The notes under the pieces are model-generated. The model had not been told where the DNA came from. It saw only the letters and a program-made list of their open reading frames with translations, and ran no database searches. 64,000 nt of DNA from Prauserella isguenensis (GTDB taxonomy: Bacteria > Actinomycetota > Actinomycetes > Mycobacteriales > Pseudonocardiaceae). The translations under genes and the position numbers were made by a program. Where the stretch lies: assembly GCF_014191605.1 (NCBI RefSeq), contig NZ_JACHWU010000001.1:868001-932000 (forward strand), written 5' to 3'. Positions 16,811 to 25,125 of the stretch are shown piece by piece. Each line of letters begins with the position of its first letter. The first letter of the stretch is position 1.

Positions 16811-18679
16811 ATGGCGCGAGCGGTCGGCATCGACCTTGGTACGACGAACTCGGTCGTTTCCGTGCTCGAGGGCGGTGAGCCGACGGTCATCGCCAACTCG
16901 GAAGGGGCGCGTACCACCCCGTCCATCGTCGCCTTCGCCAAGAACGGCGAAGTGCTCACGGGTCAGCCCGCCAAGAACCAGGCCGTCACCAACGTCGACA
17001 GGACGATCCGGTCGGTCAAGCGGCACATGGGCACCGACTGGAAGACCGAGGTCGACGACAAGGCTTACACCGCCCAGGAGATCAGCGCGCGCGTGCTGAT
17101 GAAGCTCAAGCGCGACGCCGAGTCCTACCTGGGCGACGAGGTGACCGACGCGGTCATCACCGTCCCGGCGTACTTCGAGGACGCTCAGCGTCAGGCCACG
17201 AAGGAGGCCGGCCAGATCGCGGGGCTCAACGTCCTGCGCATCGTCAACGAGCCGACCGCGGCCGCGCTGGCGTACGGCCTCGACAAGGGCGAGAAGGAAC
17301 AGACCATCCTGGTCTTCGACCTCGGTGGCGGTACGTTCGACGTGTCGCTGCTCGAGATCGGCGAGGGTGTCGTCGAAGTCCGCGCCACCAGCGGTGACAA
17401 CCACCTCGGTGGTGACGACTGGGACGAGCGCATCGTCGACTGGCTGGTCGACAAGTTCAAGTCGTCCAACGGCATCGACCTGACCAAGGACCGCATGGCG
17501 CTCCAGCGCATCAAGGAGGCCGCGGAGAAGGCGAAGATCGAGCTCTCCAGCTCGTCGACCGCCAGCATCAACCTGCCGTACATCACGGTGGACGCGGACA
17601 AGAACCCGCTGTTCCTCGACGAGACGCTGTCGCGTGCCGAGTTCCAGCGCATCACCTCCGACCTGCTCGAGCGTGCGCGCAACCCGTTCAACAACGTGGT
17701 GCGTGACGCGGGCATCTCGGTCGGCGAGATCGACCACGTCGTGCTCGTCGGTGGTTCCACGCGGATGCCGGCCGTGACGGAGCTGGTCACGGAGCTGACC
17801 GGCGGCAAGGAGCCGAACAAGGGCGTCAACCCGGACGAGGTCGTCGCCGTCGGTGCCGGTCTGCAGGCCGGTGTGCTCAAGGGTGAGGTCAAGGACGTCC
17901 TGCTGCTGGACGTCACGCCGCTGTCGCTGGGCATCGAGACCAAGGGCGGCGTGTTCACCAAGCTCATCGAGCGCAACACGACGATCCCGACCAAGCGCTC
18001 CGAGATCTTCTCGACGGCCGACGACAATCAGCCGTCGGTGCAGATCCAGGTGTTCCAGGGTGAGCGCGAGATCGCCGCACACAACAAGAAGCTCGGCATG
18101 TTCGAGCTGACGGGCTTGCCTCCCGCCCCGCGCGGCGTGCCGCAGATCGAGGTCTCCTTCGACATCGACGCCAACGGCATCGTGCACGTCACGGCGAAGG
18201 ACCTGGGCACCAACAAGGAGCAGTCGATGACCATCACCGGTGGCTCCGCGCTGCCGCAGGAGGACATCGACCAGATGGTCAAGGACGCCGAGGCGCACGC
18301 CGAGGACGACCAGCGGCGTCGTGAGGAGGCGGAGACCCGCAACCAGGCGGAGACGCTCTCCTACCAGACCGAGAAGTTCGTGACCGACAACGAGGACAAG
18401 TTGCCGGACGAGCTCAAGACGAAGGTCAAGTCGGCCATCGAGGAGACCAACGAGGCGCTGAAGGGCGACGACATCGCCAAGGTCAAGGAGTCCGTCGAGA
18501 ACCTGAACACGGTCTCGCAGGAGCTGGGCCAGGCGCTGTACGCCAACTCGGGTGCCGAGGGCGCGGCCGGTGCCGATGCCGGTGCCGCGGGCGCCGCGGG
18601 TGCCGGTGACGCCGGGTCCGCCAAGGCCGACGACGACGTCGTGGACGCCGAGATCGTCGACGAGGACGACAAGAAGTGA
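16811..18679 (+). CDS. dnaK: Hsp70 chaperone DnaK
   Basis: A 622-residue ATP-dependent chaperone, start ATG 16811 behind AGGAGGG. Nucleotide-binding domain: [11 protein letters not shown] near 6, [45 protein letters not shown]. The linker ([19 protein letters not shown]) and substrate-binding domain follow; the tail is Ala/Gly-rich and ends in an acidic EIVDEDDKK. First gene of the dnaK-grpE-dnaJ-hspR operon. DnaK also acts as HspR co-repressor in actinobacteria, linking free chaperone level to operon expression. Confidence 0.98.
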   Translation: MARAVGIDLGTTNSVVSVLEGGEPTVIANSEGARTTPSIVAFAKNGEVLTGQPAKNQAVTNVDRTIRSVKRHMGTDWKTEVDDKAYTAQEISARVLMKLKRDAESYLGDEVTDAVITVPAYFEDAQRQATKEAGQIAGLNVLRIVNEPTAAALAYGLDKGEKEQTILVFDLGGGTFDVSLLEIGEGVVEVRATSGDNHLGGDDWDERIVDWLVDKFKSSNGIDLTKDRMALQRIKEAAEKAKIELSSSSTASINLPYITVDADKNPLFLDETLSRAEFQRITSDLLERARNPFNNVVRDAGISVGEIDHVVLVGGSTRMPAVTELVTELTGGKEPNKGVNPDEVVAVGAGLQAGVLKGEVKDVLLLDVTPLSLGIETKGGVFTKLIERNTTIPTKRSEIFSTADDNQPSVQIQVFQGEREIAAHNKKLGMFELTGLPPAPRGVPQIEVSFDIDANGIVHVTAKDLGTNKEQSMTITGGSALPQEDIDQMVKDAEAHAEDDQRRREEAETRNQAETLSYQTEKFVTDNEDKLPDELKTKVKSAIEETNEALKGDDIAKVKESVENLNTVSQELGQALYANSGAEGAAGADAGAAGAAGAGDAGSAKADDDVVDAEIVDEDDKK

Positions 18680-19407
18680 CAGAGCGGGACGAGACCGAAG
18701 CCCGGGAAGAGCAGGAGCCGGTCGTCGTTCGGGACCGCCGCAAGGTCGACCCGGAGTCGGGCGACCTGCGCGCTCCCGAGGACGGTGAGGCGGTCGAGGT
18801 ACCGGCGGGCGAACTCGCGGGCACGGAGGTCGGCGGGGCGGCAGGCGAGGCCGGGCAGGCCGCGTCCGGCGCCGAGTCCGAGCTGGCCCAGCAGCTGGAG
18901 GAACGCACCGCGGACCTGCAGCGTCTTCAGGCCGAGTACGCCAACTACCGGCGGCGTGCCGACAAGGAACGGGAGCAGCTCGCGGCCTCCGGCAAGGCCT
19001 CGCTGGCAGGCGACCTGCTGCCGCTGCTGGACGACGTCGAGCGCGCCGCCCAGCACGGCGACCTGACAGGCCCGTTCAAGTCGGTGGCCGACAAGCTGGT
19101 CGAGGCGCTGGAGAAGGCCGGTCTCGAGCCGTTCGGCGCCGAGGGCGACGAGTTCGACCCGAGCGTGCACGAAGCGGTGCAGCACGACACGTCGCCGGAC
19201 GTGTCCGGCCCGACCGTGACGACCGTGCTGCGGCGCGGTTACCGGTTCGGCGACCGTGTGCTGCGGGAGGCGCTCGTGGCCGTCACCGACCACGAGCCCG
19301 GCGAGGCGCCCGCCGACCAGGGCGGGCAGGTAGCTGATGCGGAGAAGCCGATCGACCCGCCGGTCGAAGGTGAACTCCCCATCGACGGCAATGAGCAGCG
19401 GAACTGA
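18676..19407 (+). CDS. grpE: nucleotide exchange factor GrpE
   Basis: A 243-residue protein, GTG start overlapping the dnaK stop (GTGA). An acidic unstructured N-terminal about 70 residues precedes a long coiled coil ([31 protein letters not shown]). The beta-wing head follows ([31 protein letters not shown]). The dimer speeds ADP release from DnaK and can act as a thermosensor. The acidic tail beyond the head is longer than in E. coli, as usual for actinobacteria. Confidence 0.96.
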   Translation: MTERDETEAREEQEPVVVRDRRKVDPESGDLRAPEDGEAVEVPAGELAGTEVGGAAGEAGQAASGAESELAQQLEERTADLQRLQAEYANYRRRADKEREQLAASGKASLAGDLLPLLDDVERAAQHGDLTGPFKSVADKLVEALEKAGLEPFGAEGDEFDPSVHEAVQHDTSPDVSGPTVTTVLRRGYRFGDRVLREALVAVTDHEPGEAPADQGGQVADAEKPIDPPVEGELPIDGNEQRN

Positions 19408-19434
19408 CGACAAGCGGAAAGGAGGAGACGCCCG

Positions 19435-20640
19435 ATGAGCGCTCGGGAGTGGCTCGACAAGGACTTCTACCGTGAGCTGGGCGTCTCCTCCGACGCTTCC
19501 ACGGACGAGATCAAGAAGGCCTACCGGAAGCTGGCTCGGGAGAATCACCCCGACGCCAACCCCGGCAACGCCGAGGCGGAGAAGAAGTTCAAGGCCGTCT
19601 CGGAGGCCTACGGGGTGCTGTCCGATCCCGACAAGCGCAAGGAGTACGACGAGGCTCGCGCACTGTTCGGCTCCGGCCGTACCGGTGGCGGGTTCGGCGG
19701 CTTCCCCGGCGGAGGCCCCGGTCCCGGCGGCCCGGGCGGTGCAGGCGGGTTCGACCTCGGCGACATCTTCGGCCAGGGCGGCGGCGGCCAGGCCGGCGGC
19801 TTCGGCGGACTGGGCGACATGCTCGGCAACCTGTTCGGCCGCCGAGGCGGCGGTGCGGCCGGCCCGCAACGCGGGCAGCGCGGCAGCGACGTCGAAACCG
19901 ATGTGCGGATCGACTTCGCCGAGGCGGTGAAGGGTGCGACCCTGCCGCTGCGGCTGTCGAGTCCCGCGACGTGCGGTACGTGCGGCGGCAACGGCGCGCG
20001 GCCCGGTACGTCACCGCGGACGTGCCCGACCTGCTCCGGTGCCGGGCTCGTCAACCGCAACCAGGGTGCCTTCGCGTTCTCCGAGCCGTGCCCGGACTGT
20101 CGCGGCAGCGGCCAGCAGATCGACGACCCCTGCCCGGAGTGTGCGGGCGACGGCGTCTCCACGCGGACTCGCACGCTCACGGTGCGGATCCCGCCGGGCG
20201 TCGACGACGGCCAGAAGATCCGCCTCGCCGGACAGGGCGAACCGGGGAAGGGCGGCGCACCCGCCGGCGACCTGTTCGTGCGCGTGCACGTCAACGCCGA
20301 CGACGTGTTCGGCCGGTCCGGCAACGATCTGACGATCACGCTCCCCGTGGAGTTCACGGAGCTGGCGCTCGGCACGACGCTGACCGTGCCGACGCTCGAT
20401 TCGAAGGTGTCGGTGCGCGTGCCCACGGGCACCTCGAACGGGCGCGTGCTGCGGGTGCGTGGCAAGGGGATTGCCAAACGGGATGGCTCGCAGGGCGATC
20501 TCCTCGTTACGCTGCAGGTTGTCGTGCCCTCCAAGGTCGACGACGAAGCCAAGGCAGCACTCGAGAAGTACGCCGATGCGGTCGCAAGGCACGATCCGCG
20601 ACCCGGGATCACTGCGCTGTTGCGCGACAGAGGTGAGTGA
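19435..20640 (+). CDS. dnaJ: Hsp40 co-chaperone DnaJ (DnaJ1 type)
   Basis: A 401-residue protein behind AAAGGAGG. J-domain at the N-terminus with the HPD loop (ENHPDANPG) that triggers DnaK ATPase. Then come a long Gly/Phe-rich linker (about 80-145), four zinc-binding CxxCxGxG repeats ([32 protein letters not shown]) and C-terminal substrate domains (LRVRGKGI). The stop overlaps the hspR start. Confidence 0.97.
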   Translation: MSAREWLDKDFYRELGVSSDASTDEIKKAYRKLARENHPDANPGNAEAEKKFKAVSEAYGVLSDPDKRKEYDEARALFGSGRTGGGFGGFPGGGPGPGGPGGAGGFDLGDIFGQGGGGQAGGFGGLGDMLGNLFGRRGGGAAGPQRGQRGSDVETDVRIDFAEAVKGATLPLRLSSPATCGTCGGNGARPGTSPRTCPTCSGAGLVNRNQGAFAFSEPCPDCRGSGQQIDDPCPECAGDGVSTRTRTLTVRIPPGVDDGQKIRLAGQGEPGKGGAPAGDLFVRVHVNADDVFGRSGNDLTITLPVEFTELALGTTLTVPTLDSKVSVRVPTGTSNGRVLRVRGKGIAKRDGSQGDLLVTLQVVVPSKVDDEAKAALEKYADAVARHDPRPGITALLRDRGE

Positions 20641-21089
20641 TGTTCGGTCCAGGTTCGCCGGGTCTGGGGATGCCGCACGGCGCGGACGAGGACACGCCCG
20701 TCTTCGTCATCTCCGTCGCGGCCCAGCTTTCGGGGCTGCACGCGCAGACGCTGCGGTCGTACGACCGGATGGGACTCGTCTCGCCCGGCCGTACGACCGG
20801 CGGCGGCAGGCGCTACTCCATGCGCGACATCGCCCAGCTGCGTGAGGTGCAGCGGCTGTCGCAGGAGGAGGGCGTCAACCTCGCGGGCATCAAGCGGATC
20901 ATCGACCTGGAGAACCAGGTCGAGGCGCTGCAGGCCCGCGTGACCGAACTGGCCGAGGAACTGTCGGCGGCTTACGCGGCCGCGGACCAGGCGGCGGCCG
21001 CGGTGCACGCTTCGTACCGCAAGGACCTCGTGCCGTTCCGGAAGCAGAACGCGATGGTGGTCTGGAAGCCGGGCAAGCGGAAGCGCTGA
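20640..21089 (+). CDS. hspR: heat-shock repressor HspR (MerR family)
   Basis: A 149-residue protein. ATG 20640 directly follows an in-frame GTG at 20637; both overlap the dnaJ stop. A MerR HTH (VFISVAAQLSGLHAQTLRSY, then RMGLVSPGRTTGGGRRYSMRDIA) is followed by a coiled-coil dimerisation helix (LENQVEALQARVTELAEEL) and the basic tail WKPGKRKR. It represses its own operon and clpB through HAIR sites, which are visible at 16660, 16716 and 26949, so the whole regulon in this window is accounted for. Confidence 0.95.
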   Translation: MFGPGSPGLGMPHGADEDTPVFVISVAAQLSGLHAQTLRSYDRMGLVSPGRTTGGGRRYSMRDIAQLREVQRLSQEEGVNLAGIKRIIDLENQVEALQARVTELAEELSAAYAAADQAAAAVHASYRKDLVPFRKQNAMVVWKPGKRKR

Positions 21090-21095
21090 CGCCCG

Positions 21096-21179
21096 CACCC
21101 CCAACACCGCGTGTCCTGCACCCGGTACCGCGTGTTCTGCATTCGCGGGCTCGTGTTGTGGATTCCCGGGCCGCTCTTT
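21096..21179 (+). repeat. 21-bp tandem array B1 (sense after hspR)
   Basis: Four units at 21096, 21117, 21138 and 21159, of the same family as array A1 (units end CGTGTCC, CGTGTTC, CGTGTTG; the last is degenerate). It begins 6 bp after the hspR stop. Confidence 0.75.
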
Positions 21180-21180
21180 C

Positions 21181-21369
21181 GTACTGCTCACGCAGCTGGT
21201 CGAGTCGATCACCCGAGTGCCGGAGGTAGCCGAACTCGGCACTGTCGGTGCGCCCGTGGAGCTGCCGTCCTGGGCCAACATCACGGTCACCGTCGCGGCG
21301 GCGCTGGCCAGTACCGAGCGGGCACTGCGACTGCGCTACAGCCGACTGCTCGACGGTTCGGTCGGCTGA
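21181..21369 (+). pseudogene. orphan coding fragment between inverted repeat arrays
   Basis: An open frame with strongly GC-biased third positions encodes about 60 residues (segments LLTQLVESITRVPEVAELG, ELPSWANITVTVAAALAS, LRLRYSRLLDGSVG) and ends at TGA 21367-21369. No start codon with a ribosome-binding site is seen and the 5' side runs straight into array B1. It looks like the 3' end of a lost gene. I do not recognise the family. Confidence 0.4.
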
Positions 21370-21392
21370 CGGTGCGGGCGCCGCACGACGGC

Positions 21393-21476
21393 ACGAGCGC
21401 AGCACGCGGACACCGGAATCCGCAACACGGGCCCTGGAATCCGCAACACGACCCCCGGAATCCGCAACACGGGCCC
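21393..21476 (-). repeat. 21-bp tandem array B2 (inverted)
   Basis: Three near-identical units at 21414, 21435 and 21456 (CGGAATCC-GCAACACG-GGCCC on plus) and one degenerate unit at 21393. They lie 3' of the globin-reductase gene and in inverted orientation to B1, the same layout as A1/A2. Confidence 0.8.
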
Positions 21477-21478
21477 TG

Positions 21479-22654
21479 TTATTCCTCGATGAACGGGTCG
21501 TAGCGGATCTGGTCCAGGGCGGTGCCCGCGACGAGCATGCGGCTGACGGTCGCACGGATCATCGAGGGCGAACCGGAGACGAGCACGTCGTGGTCGGCCC
21601 ACGCGCCGTACGACGAGACGACGTCGGCGAGGGTGCCGACCTCGAATCCGGACAGACCCTCGTCCCGCTCGACCACCGGGTGGACGGTCAGCCACGGGTT
21701 CGTCGCGGACAGCGAGCGCAGCACCTCGAGCGCGTACAAGTCCTCGCGGGCGGCGCCGCCGTAGAAGATCGTCACGTTGGGGTTCTTCCCGTAGCGGCCG
21801 AGGTCGTCGAGGATCGACTGCAACGGGGTGATACCCGTGCCGCCCGCGATCATGAGGATGTCCCGACCGGACTCGCGGTCGACGTGAAGTTGCCCCATCG
21901 GTGCACCGAAACGCCACACGTCGCCGGGCTGCGTATGGCTGACGATGCCGCGCGAGACCCAACCGCCTTCGATGGCGCGAACGTGGAACTCGATCGAACC
22001 GTCGGGCCGCGGAGCGTTGGCGGGTGACAGGTTCCGCCACAGCCGTGGCCGCTGCGGCACCTCGACGCTCAGGTACTGGCCGGGGCGGTAGGGGATGTGG
22101 CGGTCGGGCTCGATCCGCACGAGCGCCAGGTCCCAGCTCAACCTGCGATGTTCGGCGACGGTGCCGGTCCATGAAGGGGGGTACTCGTCGGCCTCGGCGG
22201 CGTCCTGCATCGAGCGGGCGACGATCGTGAAGGCCTCCGCCCACGCGCGTTCGACGTCGTCGGTCCAGCCGGGGCCGAGCTGTCGTTTCACCGCGGCCAG
22301 CAGGGCCGTGCCGATCGCCTCGTAGTGGTGCGACTGCACGCCGAACTTCCGGTGGTCGCGGCCGAGTTGCACCAGGTAGGGCGCGACATCGTCCGGCCGG
22401 TCCACCGACTGCAGGATGTTGACGATGGCGCGTACGAGCTTGCCGCTGCGCACGTCCATGTGGATCGGGAAGAAGTCCCGGGCCTCGGGGGCGAGGGTGA
22501 ACAACATCCCGTAGAAGAACTGGGCGACTTCCGGGGTGTACGGCTCGATCTCGCGCCACGTCTCGCGGACGTGGCGGACCATCGTGGTCACGGCCTCCGG
22601 AGCGTTGCTCGAGTCCGCGACCTTCGGAATGGGGTTGAGCGGCTCGGCTGTCAT
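21479..22654 (-). CDS. flavohaemoglobin-like globin/FAD/NAD(P) reductase
   Basis: A 391-residue protein, start ATG 22654. The N-terminal globin domain (about 25-155) has the proximal-His region LVQLGRDHRKFGVQSHHYEA. The C-terminal ferredoxin-NADP reductase module has YRPGQYLSVEVP, RNLSPAN (a variant of the usual RxYS FAD motif), MIAGGTGITPLQS for NAD(P)H and VLVSGSPSM. Size and order match flavohaemoglobins (Hmp), which detoxify nitric oxide, but actinobacteria hold divergent classes and the FAD motif deviates, so NO dioxygenase activity is likely, not certain. A small ORF may be coupled upstream. Confidence 0.85.
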   Translation of the reverse strand: MTAEPLNPIPKVADSSNAPEAVTTMVRHVRETWREIEPYTPEVAQFFYGMLFTLAPEARDFFPIHMDVRSGKLVRAIVNILQSVDRPDDVAPYLVQLGRDHRKFGVQSHHYEAIGTALLAAVKRQLGPGWTDDVERAWAEAFTIVARSMQDAAEADEYPPSWTGTVAEHRRLSWDLALVRIEPDRHIPYRPGQYLSVEVPQRPRLWRNLSPANAPRPDGSIEFHVRAIEGGWVSRGIVSHTQPGDVWRFGAPMGQLHVDRESGRDILMIAGGTGITPLQSILDDLGRYGKNPNVTIFYGGAAREDLYALEVLRSLSATNPWLTVHPVVERDEGLSGFEVGTLADVVSSYGAWADHDVLVSGSPSMIRATVSRMLVAGTALDQIRYDPFIEE

Positions 22655-22743
22655 ATCGCGGCACCGGGCTCGACATCGCCGCCTGCGCCGGAAACGGGCC
22701 GCTTCCCGGCGGTGTGGCGGGGGGACTTGCGGTCGATACGCAC
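22651..22743 (-). CDS. possible 30-residue peptide coupled to the globin-reductase gene
   Basis: A short frame from GTG 22743 with GC-rich third positions (starts VRIDRKSPRHTAGKRP, ends DVEPGAAI) stops in an ATGA overlap with the globin-reductase start. An in-frame TAG lies just upstream. No good ribosome-binding site is seen at the proper distance. It may be a leader peptide or chance. Confidence 0.25.
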   Translation of the reverse strand: MRIDRKSPRHTAGKRPVSGAGGDVEPGAAI

Positions 22744-23115
22744 TGTGATCGTCAGGGCCTTCCAGAGCTAGGCGCGCGCGGGCGACCCGGCGGCCGGCGC
22801 GGTGACGCCGGAGGTGATCGAACCACGGATCGCCCCGGCGAGGGGCCGTGGCGAGTAGCTTCCGGTCAAGCTCACTGTCCAATCCGCCTTTCGGTGCGTA
22901 CGCACGGGCTCACCCTAAATTCATGTGCAGCTGCACGGTAGGGCGAACAGGCCCGCTCGTCCTGTTGTTGCTCCGGATGGGTGGTGCAGCAGCCTGTTTT
23001 GGGGTGTAAGTCACTTTTCCACGGGTGATCGGCCATCCTCGGGTAACGGACAATCCGTCACCTCGCGTGATCTACTACCTCGCCCTTGTGGGTGGTGGTG
23101 CCGTGAACATGAAAA
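22744..23115. other. gene-free region upstream of the globin-reductase gene
   Basis: About 370 bp without a credible gene on either strand. The only structure I see is a perfect 12-bp palindrome GTGCAGCTGCAC at 22925-22936, which may be a regulator site for the leftward globin-reductase unit. Confidence 0.5.
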
Positions 23116-23147
23116 CGGCCCGGCACCCAGAGTTGGATGCCGGGCCG
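23116..23147 (-). terminator. rho-independent terminator of AGCS symporter 1
   Basis: CGGCCCGGCA / TGCCGGGCCG perfect 10-bp stem, followed on the minus strand by TTTTC, 29 bp after the symporter stop. Confidence 0.85.
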
Positions 23148-23175
23148 CTCACGGGCGGAGTGGTGGACGGGAGTC

Positions 23176-24765
23176 TCAGACCTCCGTCTTCTCCTTCTTC
23201 TTGATCTCGCCGCTGTCGATCTTGCCGAGGAAGTCCTTGACCTCCTTCTTGACCACCGGCAGCAGCAGGTACAGGCCGGTGATGTTGAACAGTGCCAGCA
23301 GGAACAGCACGGCGTCGGCGAAGTCGATGACCGACTGGAGCGTGAGCACCGCACCCGCAGCCGACATCACGCAGAACAGCACCTGGTAGATGCGGATCGA
23401 CACCGTCCTGCGGCCGAACAGGTAGCCCCACGCCTTCTCGCCGTAGTAGCCCCACGTGATGAGCGTCGAGATGGCGAACAGCACCACGGCGACCGTCAGG
23501 ACGTACGGGAACCACGGCATGACCGTCGCGAAGGCGTTCGACGTGACGGTGACACCGTCAGGGGCGTCGGCGCCGTTCTGGTTGACGTCGACGAAGCCCT
23601 GGGTCCAGATCGCCGGCTTGGCGATGACGATGGTCAGCGCGGTCATGGTGCAGACGATGACCGTGTCGATGAAGGGTTCGAGGAGGGCGACGAAGCCTTC
23701 GGTGGCGGGGTTCTTGGTCTTGACCGCCGAGTGGGCGATCGGGGCGGAACCGAGGCCGGCTTCGTTGGAGAAGGCCGACCGCTGGATACCGACGATCAGT
23801 GCGCCGATCATGCCGCCCGCGACGCCCTCACCGGTGAACGCGCCGCTGATGATCTCCCCGATCGCGGCGGGCACCGCGGTGAAGTTGAACAGGATGACCA
23901 CGAGGCACGCGACGATGTAGAGCACACCCATCGTCGGCACCAGGCGCGACGTGACGTTGGCGATCGACTTGATGCCGCCGATGATCACGACGCCGATGAC
24001 GATCGCCAGGATGATGCCGAACACCAGGGCGGAGCCGTCGCTGCCGAACAGGCCGTCCTCGCCGCCGGTGACGTCCTTGATCTGGGCGAACGCCTGGTTC
24101 GACTGGAACATGTTGCCGCCGATGATCCCGAAGAACAGGATGCCGATGGCGGTCAGCACGGCCAGCACCTTGCCCAGGCCGACGCCGAAGCCGTTCTGGA
24201 ACCGCTCCGCGATGCCCTTGCTCAGGTAGTACATCGGCCCGCCGGAGACGGTGCCGTCCTCGTGCTCCTCCCGGTACTTCACACCGAGGGTGCACTCGAC
24301 GAACTTACTGGCCATCGCCAGCAGGCCGGCGCAGATCATCCAGAAGGTCGCGCCTGCGCCGCCGATGGTGACGGCGGCACCGACGCCGGCGATGTTGCCG
24401 AGTCCGACGGTTCCGGACAACGCCGAGGCGAGCGCTTGGAAGTGGTTGATCTCGCCGGGCTCGTTCTTGTCCGTGAACTTGCCGCGCACCAGGTCGGTGG
24501 CGAGCTTGAACCTACGGACCTGGATGAACCCGAAGTAGATGGTGAAGACGATCGCACCGAGGATCAGCCAGGAAACGATCCACGGGAACGTGACGCCGCC
24601 GAGGGTCACCTCGGCGAAGACGAAGTTCGCCAGCCCGTCGGCGATCGGGGTGAAGTTGTCCGCGATCCAGTTCTCGACGCCGGCGAAGATTCCCCCTCCG
24701 TCCGCCGCGAGGATGTGGGTGGAGCCCGGCGGATCGGCCGCCGCGGCTGTGCTCTGCAGATACAT
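23176..24765 (-). CDS. alanine/glycine:cation symporter (AGCS) 1
   Basis: A 529-residue membrane protein of the AGCS family (sodium- or proton-coupled uptake of alanine, glycine or related amino acids). About 11 membrane helices; family motifs include the region GTVGLGNIAGVGAAVTIGGA, FSNEAGLGSAPIAHSAVKT and GGPMYYLSKG. The C-terminal cytoplasmic tail is Lys/Glu-rich (GEIKKKEKTEV). It lies in tandem with a close paralogue (25126-26727). The two are separated by a terminator, so they are probably independent units. Confidence 0.92.
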   Translation of the reverse strand: MYLQSTAAAADPPGSTHILAADGGGIFAGVENWIADNFTPIADGLANFVFAEVTLGGVTFPWIVSWLILGAIVFTIYFGFIQVRRFKLATDLVRGKFTDKNEPGEINHFQALASALSGTVGLGNIAGVGAAVTIGGAGATFWMICAGLLAMASKFVECTLGVKYREEHEDGTVSGGPMYYLSKGIAERFQNGFGVGLGKVLAVLTAIGILFFGIIGGNMFQSNQAFAQIKDVTGGEDGLFGSDGSALVFGIILAIVIGVVIIGGIKSIANVTSRLVPTMGVLYIVACLVVILFNFTAVPAAIGEIISGAFTGEGVAGGMIGALIVGIQRSAFSNEAGLGSAPIAHSAVKTKNPATEGFVALLEPFIDTVIVCTMTALTIVIAKPAIWTQGFVDVNQNGADAPDGVTVTSNAFATVMPWFPYVLTVAVVLFAISTLITWGYYGEKAWGYLFGRRTVSIRIYQVLFCVMSAAGAVLTLQSVIDFADAVLFLLALFNITGLYLLLPVVKKEVKDFLGKIDSGEIKKKEKTEV

Positions 24766-24767
24766 GG

Positions 24768-24784
24768 TCAGGTAGTTGACCTGA
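24768..24784. promoter_or_regulatory. inverted repeat just upstream of AGCS 1 start
   Basis: TCAGGT-N5-ACCTGA, overlapping a second dyad GGTCA-N6-TGACC (24766-24781), abuts the start codon at 24765. Possible operator; regulator unknown. The remaining 24785-25042 holds no gene that I can see. Confidence 0.3.
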
Positions 24785-25042
24785 ACGAATGGTTTAGGGC
24801 AAGCAAATCAAGCGAACTGTTACGGCGCGTTATCGCAACCGGACGTGTCGGGCGCGCTCCGCTGCGTCACTCGGCGCAGGTGGACGTGCCGAACGGCGGA
24901 ATCGCCGACATCGGATACCTGATCGAATCTGTTGTGGCGTGGCTCACTTGGATGGGCCGAAAGGGTGTCGCAGATGATCACTGTCGGTACGACCAGCCGA
25001 CTCGGGCGCCTTGCCGCGGGATCGAACGCCGCCATGAAGAAC

Positions 25043-25082
25043 GCCCTCGGGCGCACCGGGTGTGACCGGTGCACCCGAGGGC
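25043..25082 (-). terminator. hairpin terminator of AGCS symporter 2
   Basis: A 17-bp stem (GCCCTCGGGCGCACCGG / CCGGTGCACCCGAGGGC, one G-U) lies 44 bp beyond the stop of the leftward AGCS 2 gene. Confidence 0.75.
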
Positions 25083-25125
25083 GCTCGGGTTGTCGCGGCT
25101 GTGGAGGCCCGGTGAACCGAGCCGA

